Origin: Bacteroidales bacterium
Lineage (GTDB): Bacteria; Bacteroidota; Bacteroidia; Bacteroidales; B18-G4
Length of the DNA: 21,577 bases
Direction of reading: 5' to 3'
Assembly (NCBI GenBank): GCA_023132505.1
Contig: JAGLYE010000002.1
Coordinates: 1 to 21,577, forward strand
Shown here: positions 9,850 to 16,463 of the stretch, one piece after another
Numbering within the stretch: the stretch's first letter is position 1
Layout: every line of letters begins with the position of its first letter
The notes under the pieces: generated by a model
What the model was told of the DNA's origin: nothing
Seen by the model: only the letters and a program-made list of their open reading frames with translations
Databases searched by the model: none
Made by a program: the position numbers and the translations under genes

Positions 9850-10173
9850 ATGGCTACCCATAAAAAGCAAGCATCGAAAAATATAAAACCGGTCAGGGGA
9901 AAACCGGCTATTGACAATAAATTCATAAAACCGAAAATTGCTGGTGATTCAAATGTTGCCTTTGCATTCGGAAAGGAGAATTATCAACTGCTTGTTCTTG
10001 GACTGATTGTGATCATTGTGGGATTTTTATTAATGATCGGCGGTGGTTCTGATGATCCGAATGTATTCAGCGAAGACATTTTCAGTTTTCGCCGGATGAC
10101 CCTTGCACCCATTCTTATTTTGGCAGGATATATCATCGAGATTTTTGCCATCATGAAAAAACCAAAAGACTGA
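9850..10173 (+). CDS. DUF3098 family small membrane protein
   Basis: The 107-residue protein has a basic, lysine-rich N-terminus (about residues 1-35) and two hydrophobic segments at about 47-64 (LLVLGLIVIIVGFLLMI) and 84-101 (TLAPILILAGYIIEIFAI), joined by a short acidic loop (GGGSDDPNVFSEDIF). This length, the two-helix layout and the place between ftsX and uppP match the Bacteroidota family DUF3098. Its function is not known to me. The persistent neighbourhood suggests, by inference only, a role linked to division or carrier-lipid recycling. The uppP gene follows after 18 bases, so the two are probably cotranscribed. Confidence 0.85.
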   Translation: MATHKKQASKNIKPVRGKPAIDNKFIKPKIAGDSNVAFAFGKENYQLLVLGLIVIIVGFLLMIGGGSDDPNVFSEDIFSFRRMTLAPILILAGYIIEIFAIMKKPKD

Positions 10174-10191
10174 ACCATTTCCCTTTAATTC

Positions 10192-10983
10192 ATGAGCTGG
10201 ATTGAAGCATTGATACTTGGAATTGTCCAGGGTCTGACAGAGTTCTTACCTGTCAGCAGCAGCGGCCATCTTGAGCTGGGTAAAGCCATCCTTGGTGTTA
10301 ATGCTGAAAAAAGCCTTGTTTTTACCGTTGTGGTACATGGTGCAACCGTGCTAAGCACCATCGTTGTATTCTATAAAGATATATTGAGGTTGATAAAGGG
10401 TCTTTTGGAATTCCGTTGGAATGAAGAAACTTCTTATGTAGCCAGGATCTTTCTTTCCATGATCCCTGTAATTATCCTTGGGATATTTTTCAAGAAGGAG
10501 ATAGAAAGCTTTTTCACAGGAAATGTACTTCTTGTCGGGTCTATGCTGATCATAACTTCATTTTTGTTAATGTCGACATACCTGGTCAGTCACAATGAAC
10601 GAAAGATAGGGTTTTTAGATTCCTTGCTTATCGGTTTTGCACAGGCTTTTGCTGTTTTGCCCGGTATTTCCCGATCCGGTGCTACCATCTCAACGGGTTT
10701 ATTACAGGGAAATAAAAAGGCAAACATCGCCCGTTTTTCCTTTCTGATGGTACTTATCCCGATCATTGGGGCAAACTTTAAAGACTTTATGGATGGGGGC
10801 ATGACAGAAGAGGGCGGAGTGGGTATCATTCCCCTTGTTGTTGGCTTCCTGACGGCTTTTATTTCCGGCCTCCTGGCATGTAAGTGGATGATTGGCATTG
10901 TTAAAAAGGGAAAACTTTTTTATTTTGCGATCTATTGCTTTATCATTGGTACTATTGCTATTGTTTATTCTGTGGCTTTCTAA
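10192..10983 (+). CDS. uppP: Undecaprenyl-diphosphatase (UppP/BacA family)
   Basis: This integral membrane enzyme removes one phosphate from undecaprenyl diphosphate to regenerate the carrier lipid for peptidoglycan and other envelope polymers; overproduction of the family gives bacitracin resistance. The 263-residue protein is close to the usual 260-280. The (E/Q)xxxE motif is Q13...E17 within IVQGLTEFLPVSSSGH, with H26 following. The second catalytic block is PGISRSGAT with R161. About seven to eight hydrophobic segments are visible along the chain. The ATG start gives the standard N-terminus MSWIEALILGIVQG. It sits 18 bases after the DUF3098 gene and 10 bases before truB, which suggests one transcript. 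Confidence 0.96.
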   Translation: MSWIEALILGIVQGLTEFLPVSSSGHLELGKAILGVNAEKSLVFTVVVHGATVLSTIVVFYKDILRLIKGLLEFRWNEETSYVARIFLSMIPVIILGIFFKKEIESFFTGNVLLVGSMLIITSFLLMSTYLVSHNERKIGFLDSLLIGFAQAFAVLPGISRSGATISTGLLQGNKKANIARFSFLMVLIPIIGANFKDFMDGGMTEEGGVGIIPLVVGFLTAFISGLLACKWMIGIVKKGKLFYFAIYCFIIGTIAIVYSVAF

Positions 10984-10993
10984 AAGATAAATA

Positions 10994-11704
10994 TTGCTTT
11001 CTTCACGAACATATGATTTTCCCGGCGGGGAAGTGTTGCTGATCGATAAGCCGGCTGAGTGGACTTCCTTTGATGTGGTGAACAAGATAAGGTATATGCT
11101 GCGCCACCATTTGGGCATCAAAAAGATAAAAGCAGGTCATGCCGGAACCCTTGATCCCCTGGCAACCGGACTTCTCATGGTTTGCGTTGGGAAAGCTACC
11201 AAGCGCATTAATGAGTTTACGGGACTTGACAAGGAATACACAGGGACATTTTACTTAGGGGCAACCACGCCCTCTTATGATATGGAAACAGAAGTGGACA
11301 AGGTGTATAATACTTCCCATATTACGCCGGACCAAATAAAAAATACCGCAAATCAGTTTATTGGCAACATAAAACAAATCCCTCCGGTTTTTTCTGCCAT
11401 CAGGGTTGATGGTACGAGGGCATATAAATTGGCAAGGGCGAATGAGAGTGTCAGCATGCCTCCCCGGGAAGTCAGTATTCATGAATTTGAGATTACAAAT
11501 GCTGCCATCCCGGAGACTTCATTCAGGGTGCTGTGCAGCAAGGGAACTTATGTGCGCTCCCTTGCCTACGATTTTGGAAAATCCTTAAAATCTGGTGCTT
11601 ATATCAAATCTCTCCGGCGCACACGTATAGGAAATTATCGTATCGAGGAAGCAGTTAGCATCTCTGAACTGGAAGAGATCATCATCCGCCAACTTGATAA
11701 GTAA
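10994..11704 (+). CDS. truB: tRNA pseudouridine(55) synthase TruB
   Basis: TruB converts uridine 55 in the T-arm of tRNAs to pseudouridine. The 236-residue product has KAGHAGTLDPLATGLL with catalytic Asp54, the N-terminal 'GEVLLIDKPAEWTSFDVVNKI' type segment (its first 20 residues are typical), and downstream family blocks such as LDKEYTGTFYLGATTPSYD, IPPVFSAIRVDG and CSKGTYVRSLAYDFG. The frame has no ATG upstream of the conserved core: it opens after TAA at 10988 with ATA (10991) then TTG (10994). TTG is the best start, 10 bases after the uppP stop, and keeps the usual FxxGEVL N-terminus. GTG at 11033 is possible but would trim conserved residues. The short spacing suggests translational coupling to uppP. 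Confidence 0.95.
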   Translation: MLSSRTYDFPGGEVLLIDKPAEWTSFDVVNKIRYMLRHHLGIKKIKAGHAGTLDPLATGLLMVCVGKATKRINEFTGLDKEYTGTFYLGATTPSYDMETEVDKVYNTSHITPDQIKNTANQFIGNIKQIPPVFSAIRVDGTRAYKLARANESVSMPPREVSIHEFEITNAAIPETSFRVLCSKGTYVRSLAYDFGKSLKSGAYIKSLRRTRIGNYRIEEAVSISELEEIIIRQLDK

Positions 11705-11778
11705 TCTCATTATTGCAAATTTATTCAGGTAGTTATTTACCCAAATCTCTTGAAAGTGCTTAATTTATAGGGGATAGG

Positions 11779-11810
11779 TTTGACAAAACGGTCAATTTGT
11801 TATATCTTTG
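11779..11810 (+). promoter_or_regulatory. Bacteroidota sigma-ABfr-type promoter for queA
   Basis: A -33 element TTTG at 11779-11782 is followed after 20 bases by the -7 element TATCTTTG at 11803-11810. This agrees with the Bacteroidota pattern TTTG-N19-21-TAnnTTTG and is the best-formed promoter in the window. Transcription would start near 11815-11818, leaving a leader of about 31-34 bases before queA. It separates queA from the upstream ftsX-truB run. Confidence 0.7.
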
Positions 11811-11825
11811 CAAACTCATTTCCAG

Positions 11826-11852
11826 ATGAATAAATTAAACAGCAAAGAATGA
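11826..11852 (+). other. Possible eight-codon leader ORF overlapping the queA start
   Basis: An ATG at 11826 opens a frame encoding MNKLNSKE and stops at TGA 11850-11852. The stop overlaps the queA ATG at 11849 in the arrangement ATGA. It lies just after the predicted transcription start. The sequence is visible, but translation is unproven; the leader is short and AT-rich, so chance is a real possibility. Confidence 0.2.
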
Positions 11853-12898
11853 AATTATCCCAATTCAGATTTCATTTACCTTCTGAACTTATTGCCAATC
11901 ATCCCCTTGAGAACAGGGATGAAGGCAAGATGATTGTGTTGAACAGGAAGGGAAGGACTATAGAACACAAATCGTTCATCGATATACTTAATTATTTTGA
12001 TGACGGAGATGTCTTTGTTATTAATAATACAAAGGTATTTCCGGCACGTCTTCATGGTACCAAAGAAAAAACAGGGGCGGCAATTGAAGTTTTTCTGCTT
12101 CGCGAGTTAAATCGCGAAACCAGACTTTGGGATGTCCTTGTTGATCCTGCCAGAAAGATCCGGATAGGAAACAAACTCTATTTTGGGGAAGATGAAGCCC
12201 TTGTAGCTGAAGTAATCGATAATACAACATCCCGCGGGAGGACCTTGCGTTTTCTTTTCGACGGACCCTATGAAGATTTCAAGAAAACCATTTATACTCT
12301 TGGTGAAACACCACTTCCGAAAATCCATATGCGTGAAGTGGAACCTGAGGATGAGGTTAGGTATCAGACTATTTATGCCAAGCATGAGGGAGCTGTTGCA
12401 GCGCCCACAGCCGGCCTTCACTTCAGTCGCGAACTGATGAAACGACTGGAGTTATTAGGGGTGTCTTTTGCTGAAATTACCCTGCATGCAGGCCTTGGCA
12501 ATTTCCGTACTATCGAGGTTGAAGATCTTACGAAGCATAAAATGGATTCTGAAGAGGTGATCATTGATTCGAACAATTCCCTGCTGATTAACCAGGCTAA
12601 GGAGGGAAAATATAAAATATGTGCGGTTGGGACAACTTCTATGAAGGCATTGGAAGCAACAGTGTCGATTACAGGGAAAGTGAAACCTTTCGACGGATGG
12701 ACAAACAAGTTTATTTTTCCGCCTTATGAATTTCATGTTGCTGATGCGATGATCACAAACCTCCACCTGCCACAATCTCCCATGATGATGATGGCGGCAG
12801 CTTATGCCGGGTATGATTTTCTTATTGAAGCATACAAAGAAGCTGTAGAAAAAAAATATAATTTCTTCACCTACGGAGATGCCATGCTGATCATTTGA
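11849..12898 (+). CDS. queA: S-adenosylmethionine:tRNA ribosyltransferase-isomerase QueA
   Basis: QueA transfers and isomerises the ribosyl group of S-adenosylmethionine onto preQ1 in tRNA, forming epoxyqueuosine in the queuosine pathway at anticodon position 34. The 349-residue length is normal. Family blocks are seen in order: [19 protein letters not shown] at the N-terminus, [17 protein letters not shown] (54-70), [20 protein letters not shown] (171-190) followed by HFS, then [24 protein letters not shown], and [10 protein letters not shown] near the C-terminus. The ATG start is the standard family N-terminus. It has its own well-formed promoter 39 bases upstream. ispD follows in the same direction after a 114-base gap. 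Confidence 0.97.
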   Translation: MKLSQFRFHLPSELIANHPLENRDEGKMIVLNRKGRTIEHKSFIDILNYFDDGDVFVINNTKVFPARLHGTKEKTGAAIEVFLLRELNRETRLWDVLVDPARKIRIGNKLYFGEDEALVAEVIDNTTSRGRTLRFLFDGPYEDFKKTIYTLGETPLPKIHMREVEPEDEVRYQTIYAKHEGAVAAPTAGLHFSRELMKRLELLGVSFAEITLHAGLGNFRTIEVEDLTKHKMDSEEVIIDSNNSLLINQAKEGKYKICAVGTTSMKALEATVSITGKVKPFDGWTNKFIFPPYEFHVADAMITNLHLPQSPMMMMAAAYAGYDFLIEAYKEAVEKKYNFFTYGDAMLII

Positions 12899-12933
12899 TC
12901 ATACAGGCTGCATCATTACCATAAACTTTCTTG

Positions 12934-12941
12934 TATATTTG
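12934..12941 (+). promoter_or_regulatory. Candidate -7 promoter element for ispD
   Basis: TATATTTG matches TAnnTTTG. It lies 71 bases before the ispD ATG, in the gap after queA. A start near 12948 would put the heptamer repeat (12958-12985) in the 5' leader. No -33 TTTG at 19-21 bases is seen; a TTTG at 12894-12897 is too distant. Confidence 0.4.
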
Positions 12942-12957
12942 TTGGGTAACAGTTTTT

Positions 12958-12985
12958 GGTTACTGGCTACTGGTTGCTGGCTACT
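12958..12985 (+). repeat. Tandem heptamer repeat, four copies of GGYTRCT
   Basis: Four consecutive 7-base units fit GGYTRCT: copies two and four are identical (GGCTACT), and copies one and three are GGTTACT and GGTTGCT. A trailing GG begins a fifth, diverged unit. The only differences between copies are transitions at positions three and five. The array lies in the probable 5' leader of ispD. I recall similar GGTTACTGG-type runs between genes in other Bacteroidota genomes, from memory and unchecked here. An in-frame TTG at 12956 would translate the array as an ispD extension, which I consider unlikely. Confidence 0.85.
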
Positions 12986-13012
12986 GGAATCAAGAATATA
13001 GGAGATATTTCT

Positions 13013-13681
13013 ATGTCTGAAAAATATGTGATCATTACTGCCGGGGGAATGGGTAGCAGGATGGGATCAGAAAAACCCAAGCAATTCATGGAATTGGATG
13101 GCTTGCCGGTGATTATTCACAGCATCATGGCTTTTTACAGCTATTCCAGTTCTATCAGGTTCATATTGGTCTTACCCGGAAATAGCATGGATAAATGGAA
13201 AAAACTTAGTGAGAAGCATAGGCTTGAAGTTTCTTATGATGTTTGTAAGGGAGGAGAAACCAGGTTTCAGTCAGTAAAGAACGGATTAGGCCTGATTAAT
13301 GCAGAGGGCCTTGTTGCTATCCATGATGCTGTTCGTCCATTGGTGTCCCCTACGCTGATAGATAATTGTTTCCGGCTTGCTTCCAGGAAAGGAAATGCGG
13401 TTCCGGTACTACCCCTGACCGACTCTGTCAGGGAGATCAGCGGCGAAGATTCCCGCCCCATTGACAGGGACAGATTCAGACTTGTACAAACCCCACAGGT
13501 TTTTGATGTTAGCTTGATCAAGAAGGCCTATGAGCAGGCTTACAGGGCTTCCTTTACGGATGATGCTACCGTACTTGAATCATTTGGTACTAAGATCTGT
13601 TTACTGGAAGGGGAGAAGAGAAATATTAAGATCACAAACCCGGATGATCTGATCATAGCCGGGGCATTTCTGAAAGCTTGA
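13013..13681 (+). CDS. ispD: 2-C-methyl-D-erythritol 4-phosphate cytidylyltransferase
   Basis: IspD joins CTP and MEP to form CDP-ME, the third step of the MEP (non-mevalonate) isoprenoid pathway; these isoprenoids also feed the undecaprenyl carrier recycled by UppP. From ATG at 13013 the product has 222 residues, a normal length. The nucleotide-binding loop is AGGMGSRMGSEKPKQF (10-25) with R16 and K23. Further blocks are CKGGETRFQSVKNGL, VAIHDAVRPLVSP, LVQTPQVFD, TDDATVLES and IKITNPDDL. An in-frame TTG at 12956 would add 19 residues read from the heptamer repeat (VTGYWLLATG); the family normally starts just before VIITAGG, so ATG is chosen. The stop codon forms part of the following hairpin. 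Confidence 0.96.
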   Translation: MSEKYVIITAGGMGSRMGSEKPKQFMELDGLPVIIHSIMAFYSYSSSIRFILVLPGNSMDKWKKLSEKHRLEVSYDVCKGGETRFQSVKNGLGLINAEGLVAIHDAVRPLVSPTLIDNCFRLASRKGNAVPVLPLTDSVREISGEDSRPIDRDRFRLVQTPQVFDVSLIKKAYEQAYRASFTDDATVLESFGTKICLLEGEKRNIKITNPDDLIIAGAFLKA

Positions 13682-13709
13682 CCTCAAAGGTCCCATGACC
13701 TGTGAGGTC
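13680..13709. terminator. Palindromic hairpin between convergent ispD and the glycosyltransferase, probable bidirectional terminator
   Basis: The outer arms GACCTCA (13680-13686) and TGAGGTC (13703-13709) are exact complements. After one A/G mismatch (13687/13702), the inner arms AGGTC (13688-13692) and GACCT (13697-13701) also pair, leaving a four-base loop CCAT. The stem has 12 pairs. The left arm overlaps the ispD stop codon and the right arm touches the glycosyltransferase stop. A short T-rich stretch (TATTTT) follows on the plus strand; the minus-strand side lacks a strong U-tract. Confidence 0.7.
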
Positions 13710-14836
13710 TATTTTCTGTCTTTCCAGGTAAAAGACAGCAGGTTCCCAAGAATTCCCGTCAGGCTGATGAATATGATGTATAATAACTGAAAGGGAATAT
13801 ACCATACTATAAGATGTCTTTGGCCCGCAAAACCACTTACACTCCAGAGTATCGGGAAATCAATAATGACCTTAAGCAGGAAAATACTACCGAAAGTTAT
13901 CGCCACCGTTTCTGAAAATGCTGCATAGGAAAGTGATATCAACAGGCAGAGGTTGAACAACAAAACCACCACAGCCGAGACGATCAAAAAGGGGTTGCTG
14001 TAAGCAGGGCTTTTGGCAACCCAACGGAATCTTTGATTCAGAAATTCCTTAATATTTCTGGCAGCAGTGGTATATACAATGGCATCCGGGTCGGAAATAA
14101 ATCCGATTGATCCGGAAGGATACATCTTATTTATCTTTTCCATCATGAATATATCATCTCCTCCGGCGAGATGATCATTTCCCCTGAAACCTTCAACTTC
14201 CCTATACGCATCTTTCTCATAGCTAAGGTTTGCACCATTACACATTATCGGTTTTCCAATGCCTATAGCCCCAGCTCCGGAGGCCACCAGACTAAGAAGT
14301 TCTAGGGCCTGAAAAGAAGCCAGCCAGCCCCTGGGTCGGTGAATGGCCACCGGGCCGGCGATCATTTTATATCTATCGGCTTCGTAAGCCCTGCTGATGG
14401 CTTTTAACCAGTTTTTCTCAAGCGTGCAATCCGCATCCAGCGTTGTGATCAAGGATCCATGGGCCTGTTTAATCCCATGATCGATGGCAGCCTTCTTGCC
14501 ATTTGATCCCGAAGGGAGATCAAGAACTCTTATCCCTGATTTCCGTTCATATTTTTTTATTGCTTCAAGTGTATTATCCGTAGAATGATCATTGATAAAA
14601 ATAAACTCACGTAAGTCTTCCGGGTAGTGAAGGGATTGAAGGTTTTTAATCAATTCTTTTATATTTCCCTCTTCATTTCTAATAGGAACAACAATGCTGA
14701 TAAATGTGGATTGAAGTTTATTAACAGTGGTTTTTTTCAATTTAAGCCAACCCAGGGTGAATAAAATGATAAGAATTGAATAAGCTGTTCCGGTGATGAT
14801 GGATATAAGAATAATGACAAACTCAGCATTATTCAT
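13709..14836 (-). CDS. Family 2 glycosyltransferase, membrane-anchored
   Basis: The 375-residue product has an N-terminal membrane helix (about 5-30), a GT-A fold and about three to four C-terminal helices (about 283-370). GT2 hallmarks are visible: IVVPIRNEEGNI (48-59), FINDHSTDNT (80-89), the metal-binding DAD at 134-136, GGDD at 225-228 as probable base region, and QRFRW at 268-272, a version of the Q(Q/R)xRW motif of processive or polyprenyl-linked GT2 enzymes. Its sugar donor and acceptor cannot be told from sequence. The ATG at 14836 overlaps the end of the upstream flippase-like gene by eight bases (ATGAATAA), implying coupled translation. An earlier ATG at 14872 would add 12 residues inside that gene and is less likely. 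A role in making a membrane glycolipid or envelope glycan is inferred. Confidence 0.9.
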   Translation of the reverse strand: MNNAEFVIILISIITGTAYSILIILFTLGWLKLKKTTVNKLQSTFISIVVPIRNEEGNIKELIKNLQSLHYPEDLREFIFINDHSTDNTLEAIKKYERKSGIRVLDLPSGSNGKKAAIDHGIKQAHGSLITTLDADCTLEKNWLKAISRAYEADRYKMIAGPVAIHRPRGWLASFQALELLSLVASGAGAIGIGKPIMCNGANLSYEKDAYREVEGFRGNDHLAGGDDIFMMEKINKMYPSGSIGFISDPDAIVYTTAARNIKEFLNQRFRWVAKSPAYSNPFLIVSAVVVLLFNLCLLISLSYAAFSETVAITFGSIFLLKVIIDFPILWSVSGFAGQRHLIVWYIPFQLLYIIFISLTGILGNLLSFTWKDRK

Positions 14837-15872
14837 CGGCCGACCTCCTGAAAAATTTAAGGTTGAAAACAAAGATTGCCCCGATCAGGGCCGGAATGAC
14901 CAGGTTTATGAGCCACAAACTTGTGGAGGCGGCAACGATACCTGTTACCATGGATGCGGGCATTTCAAAAGGACTGCCATAATAAACACCGATAATGAAT
15001 AGAGAAACCGATCCCCTGATACCAAGTTCCGTTATTGCAATGGTAGGGATTATGGTGATGGTAAAAAATATCACACCGACTATGACCATCCCCTGGATAA
15101 AAGGCAGGTTTACCGAAAACACCCGGAGTAATAAATATAACTGAACAGAGAAAACAAAAAAGCGAAACATACTCAGCAGGATGATGTGCAGCAGCTCACG
15201 CTGGGTATAAGCAGAGAGAACATGAATATAGGAAGTGAATTTTTCCAGGATCTTGCCTTTGAGTTTGCTGGCCAGGGAACTAAGAAGGGAAATGTTCAGG
15301 AATAACATAATAAACAAGATGTCTAAGCCAAGTATGAGAATACCTCCGCCCCACAGAAAATACTCATATAAATGTGCCGGTATATTGAAGTATGGTAGCA
15401 GGGTATAATGGTGTCCCATAAACATCATATAAATGCAGGACGTCCCCGCCAGGAATGTGATCAACAACTGGCTCATACTCCCAAGTATAGTGATGAAAAC
15501 TCCTTCGATGCGATTTGCCCTTTCCAGGATAAACACCCTGCCGAAATAATCCCCGACCCTGTTTGGCGTAAAGGAGCTGACAGCCACCCCGGTGAGCACT
15601 GCCTTCAGTGATTTGGTCCAGCTAAGCTTTTCAATTTTATTTATTAACAGCTTCCATTTGAAAGCCTCTGTTCCCCAATTCAGTGCCATGAGAAAGATCA
15701 CAAGCAGGATCATATTAATGAACCTGGCATTGCTGAAACTGCCAAGAAATGCCTGGTAAACAGCTTCAATATCCCGCTTGTAAAATACCTGGTGATAAAT
15801 GAATCCGTAAGTAGCGATGATAATCAGCAACCTGATCAGAAAATTGTATGTTTTGCGTACTTTTGTTTTCAT
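14829..15872 (-). CDS. Flippase-like / lysylphosphatidylglycerol synthase-type membrane protein (UPF0104)
   Basis: The 347-residue protein is mostly hydrophobic, with roughly eight membrane segments. Signatures of the LPG-synthase transmembrane (YbhN-like) family are seen: NWGTEAFKWKLL in the first third, TPNRVGDYFGRVFIL near residues 101-115 (the TPxRxGE-like block), and ITELGIRGSVSLF in the C-terminal third (the ElGxRG block). There is no soluble aminoacyl-transfer domain, so this is the stand-alone membrane form and not MprF. Some relatives are thought to move lipids or lipid-linked sugars across the membrane; that is inference here. It overlaps the glycosyltransferase by eight bases, so the two probably act together. 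It is divergent from ruvC with only 24 bases between the starts. Confidence 0.88.
   Translation of the reverse strand: MKTKVRKTYNFLIRLLIIIATYGFIYHQVFYKRDIEAVYQAFLGSFSNARFINMILLVIFLMALNWGTEAFKWKLLINKIEKLSWTKSLKAVLTGVAVSSFTPNRVGDYFGRVFILERANRIEGVFITILGSMSQLLITFLAGTSCIYMMFMGHHYTLLPYFNIPAHLYEYFLWGGGILILGLDILFIMLFLNISLLSSLASKLKGKILEKFTSYIHVLSAYTQRELLHIILLSMFRFFVFSVQLYLLLRVFSVNLPFIQGMVIVGVIFFTITIIPTIAITELGIRGSVSLFIIGVYYGSPFEMPASMVTGIVAASTSLWLINLVIPALIGAIFVFNLKFFRRSADE
15858..15865 (+). promoter_or_regulatory. Candidate -7 promoter element for ruvC
   Basis: TACTTTTG matches TAnnTTTG and lies 32 bases before the ruvC TTG start. It overlaps the first codons of the divergent flippase-like gene, as it must with a 24-base gap. 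No convincing -33 TTTG is found at the expected distance. Confidence 0.4.
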
Positions 15873-15896
15873 CAGGTTTGCCCGAGATGCTAAGCT

Positions 15897-16448
15897 TTGA
15901 AAAATGATCGTATCATATTAGGGATTGATCCCGGCACCAATATTATGGGGTATGGGCTAATCCACCATAAAGGTAGTAAAATCGAATTGATTGCCATGGG
16001 GGTTCTTAAGCTTGGAAAACTACCGGATCATGGCTTAAAACTCAAAAAGATCTTTGAGCGTGTCAGTGCTATTATTTCAGAATACAAGCCGGATGAACTG
16101 GCTATTGAAGCGCCTTTTTTTGGGAAAAATGTGCAGTCGATGCTTAAACTTGGCAGAGCCCAGGGCGTGGCAATGGCAGCAGCTTTAAGTCTTGATGTGC
16201 CCATTTTTGAGTATTCGCCAAGAAAAATAAAGCAATCGATCACGGGAAGAGGAAATGCATCAAAGGAGCAGGTTGCTGCGATGCTGACAAACTTGCTTTT
16301 GATCCCAAATCCCCCCGAATATATGGATGCCACCGATGGACTTGCTGTGGCCGTATGTCATTATTTTCAGCGTAAGCCAAGCAGTGACGGGGAACATTAC
16401 GGGAGCTGGAAAAGTTTTATTTCAAAAAATCCTGATAAGATCAAATAA
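15897..16448 (+). CDS. ruvC: Holliday junction resolvase RuvC
   Basis: RuvC is the endonuclease that cuts Holliday junctions with the RuvAB motor during recombination and repair. The 183-residue protein has the four acidic active-site positions: D11 in ILGIDPGT, E71 in LAIEAPFF, and D144 and D147 in [16 protein letters not shown], with H155 after them. The middle block [12 protein letters not shown] and [20 protein letters not shown] is typical. In this frame a TAA lies at 15891 and no ATG occurs before the core, so the TTG at 15897 ([11 protein letters not shown]) is the best start. The C-terminus extends about 20 residues past the conserved core. The sulfatase gene follows after 15 bases and may share the transcript. 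Confidence 0.95.
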   Translation: MKNDRIILGIDPGTNIMGYGLIHHKGSKIELIAMGVLKLGKLPDHGLKLKKIFERVSAIISEYKPDELAIEAPFFGKNVQSMLKLGRAQGVAMAAALSLDVPIFEYSPRKIKQSITGRGNASKEQVAAMLTNLLLIPNPPEYMDATDGLAVAVCHYFQRKPSSDGEHYGSWKSFISKNPDKIK

Positions 16449-16463
16449 TCACAATCATACATC

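Noticed and set aside
11705..11848. Queuosine (preQ1) riboswitch before queA
   Set aside because: The predicted leader is only about 31-34 bases and shows no clear pseudoknot pattern.
12956..13012. N-terminal extension of IspD from TTG 12956
   Set aside because: It would translate the heptamer repeat and put 19 odd residues before the normal family start; the ATG at 13013 is better.
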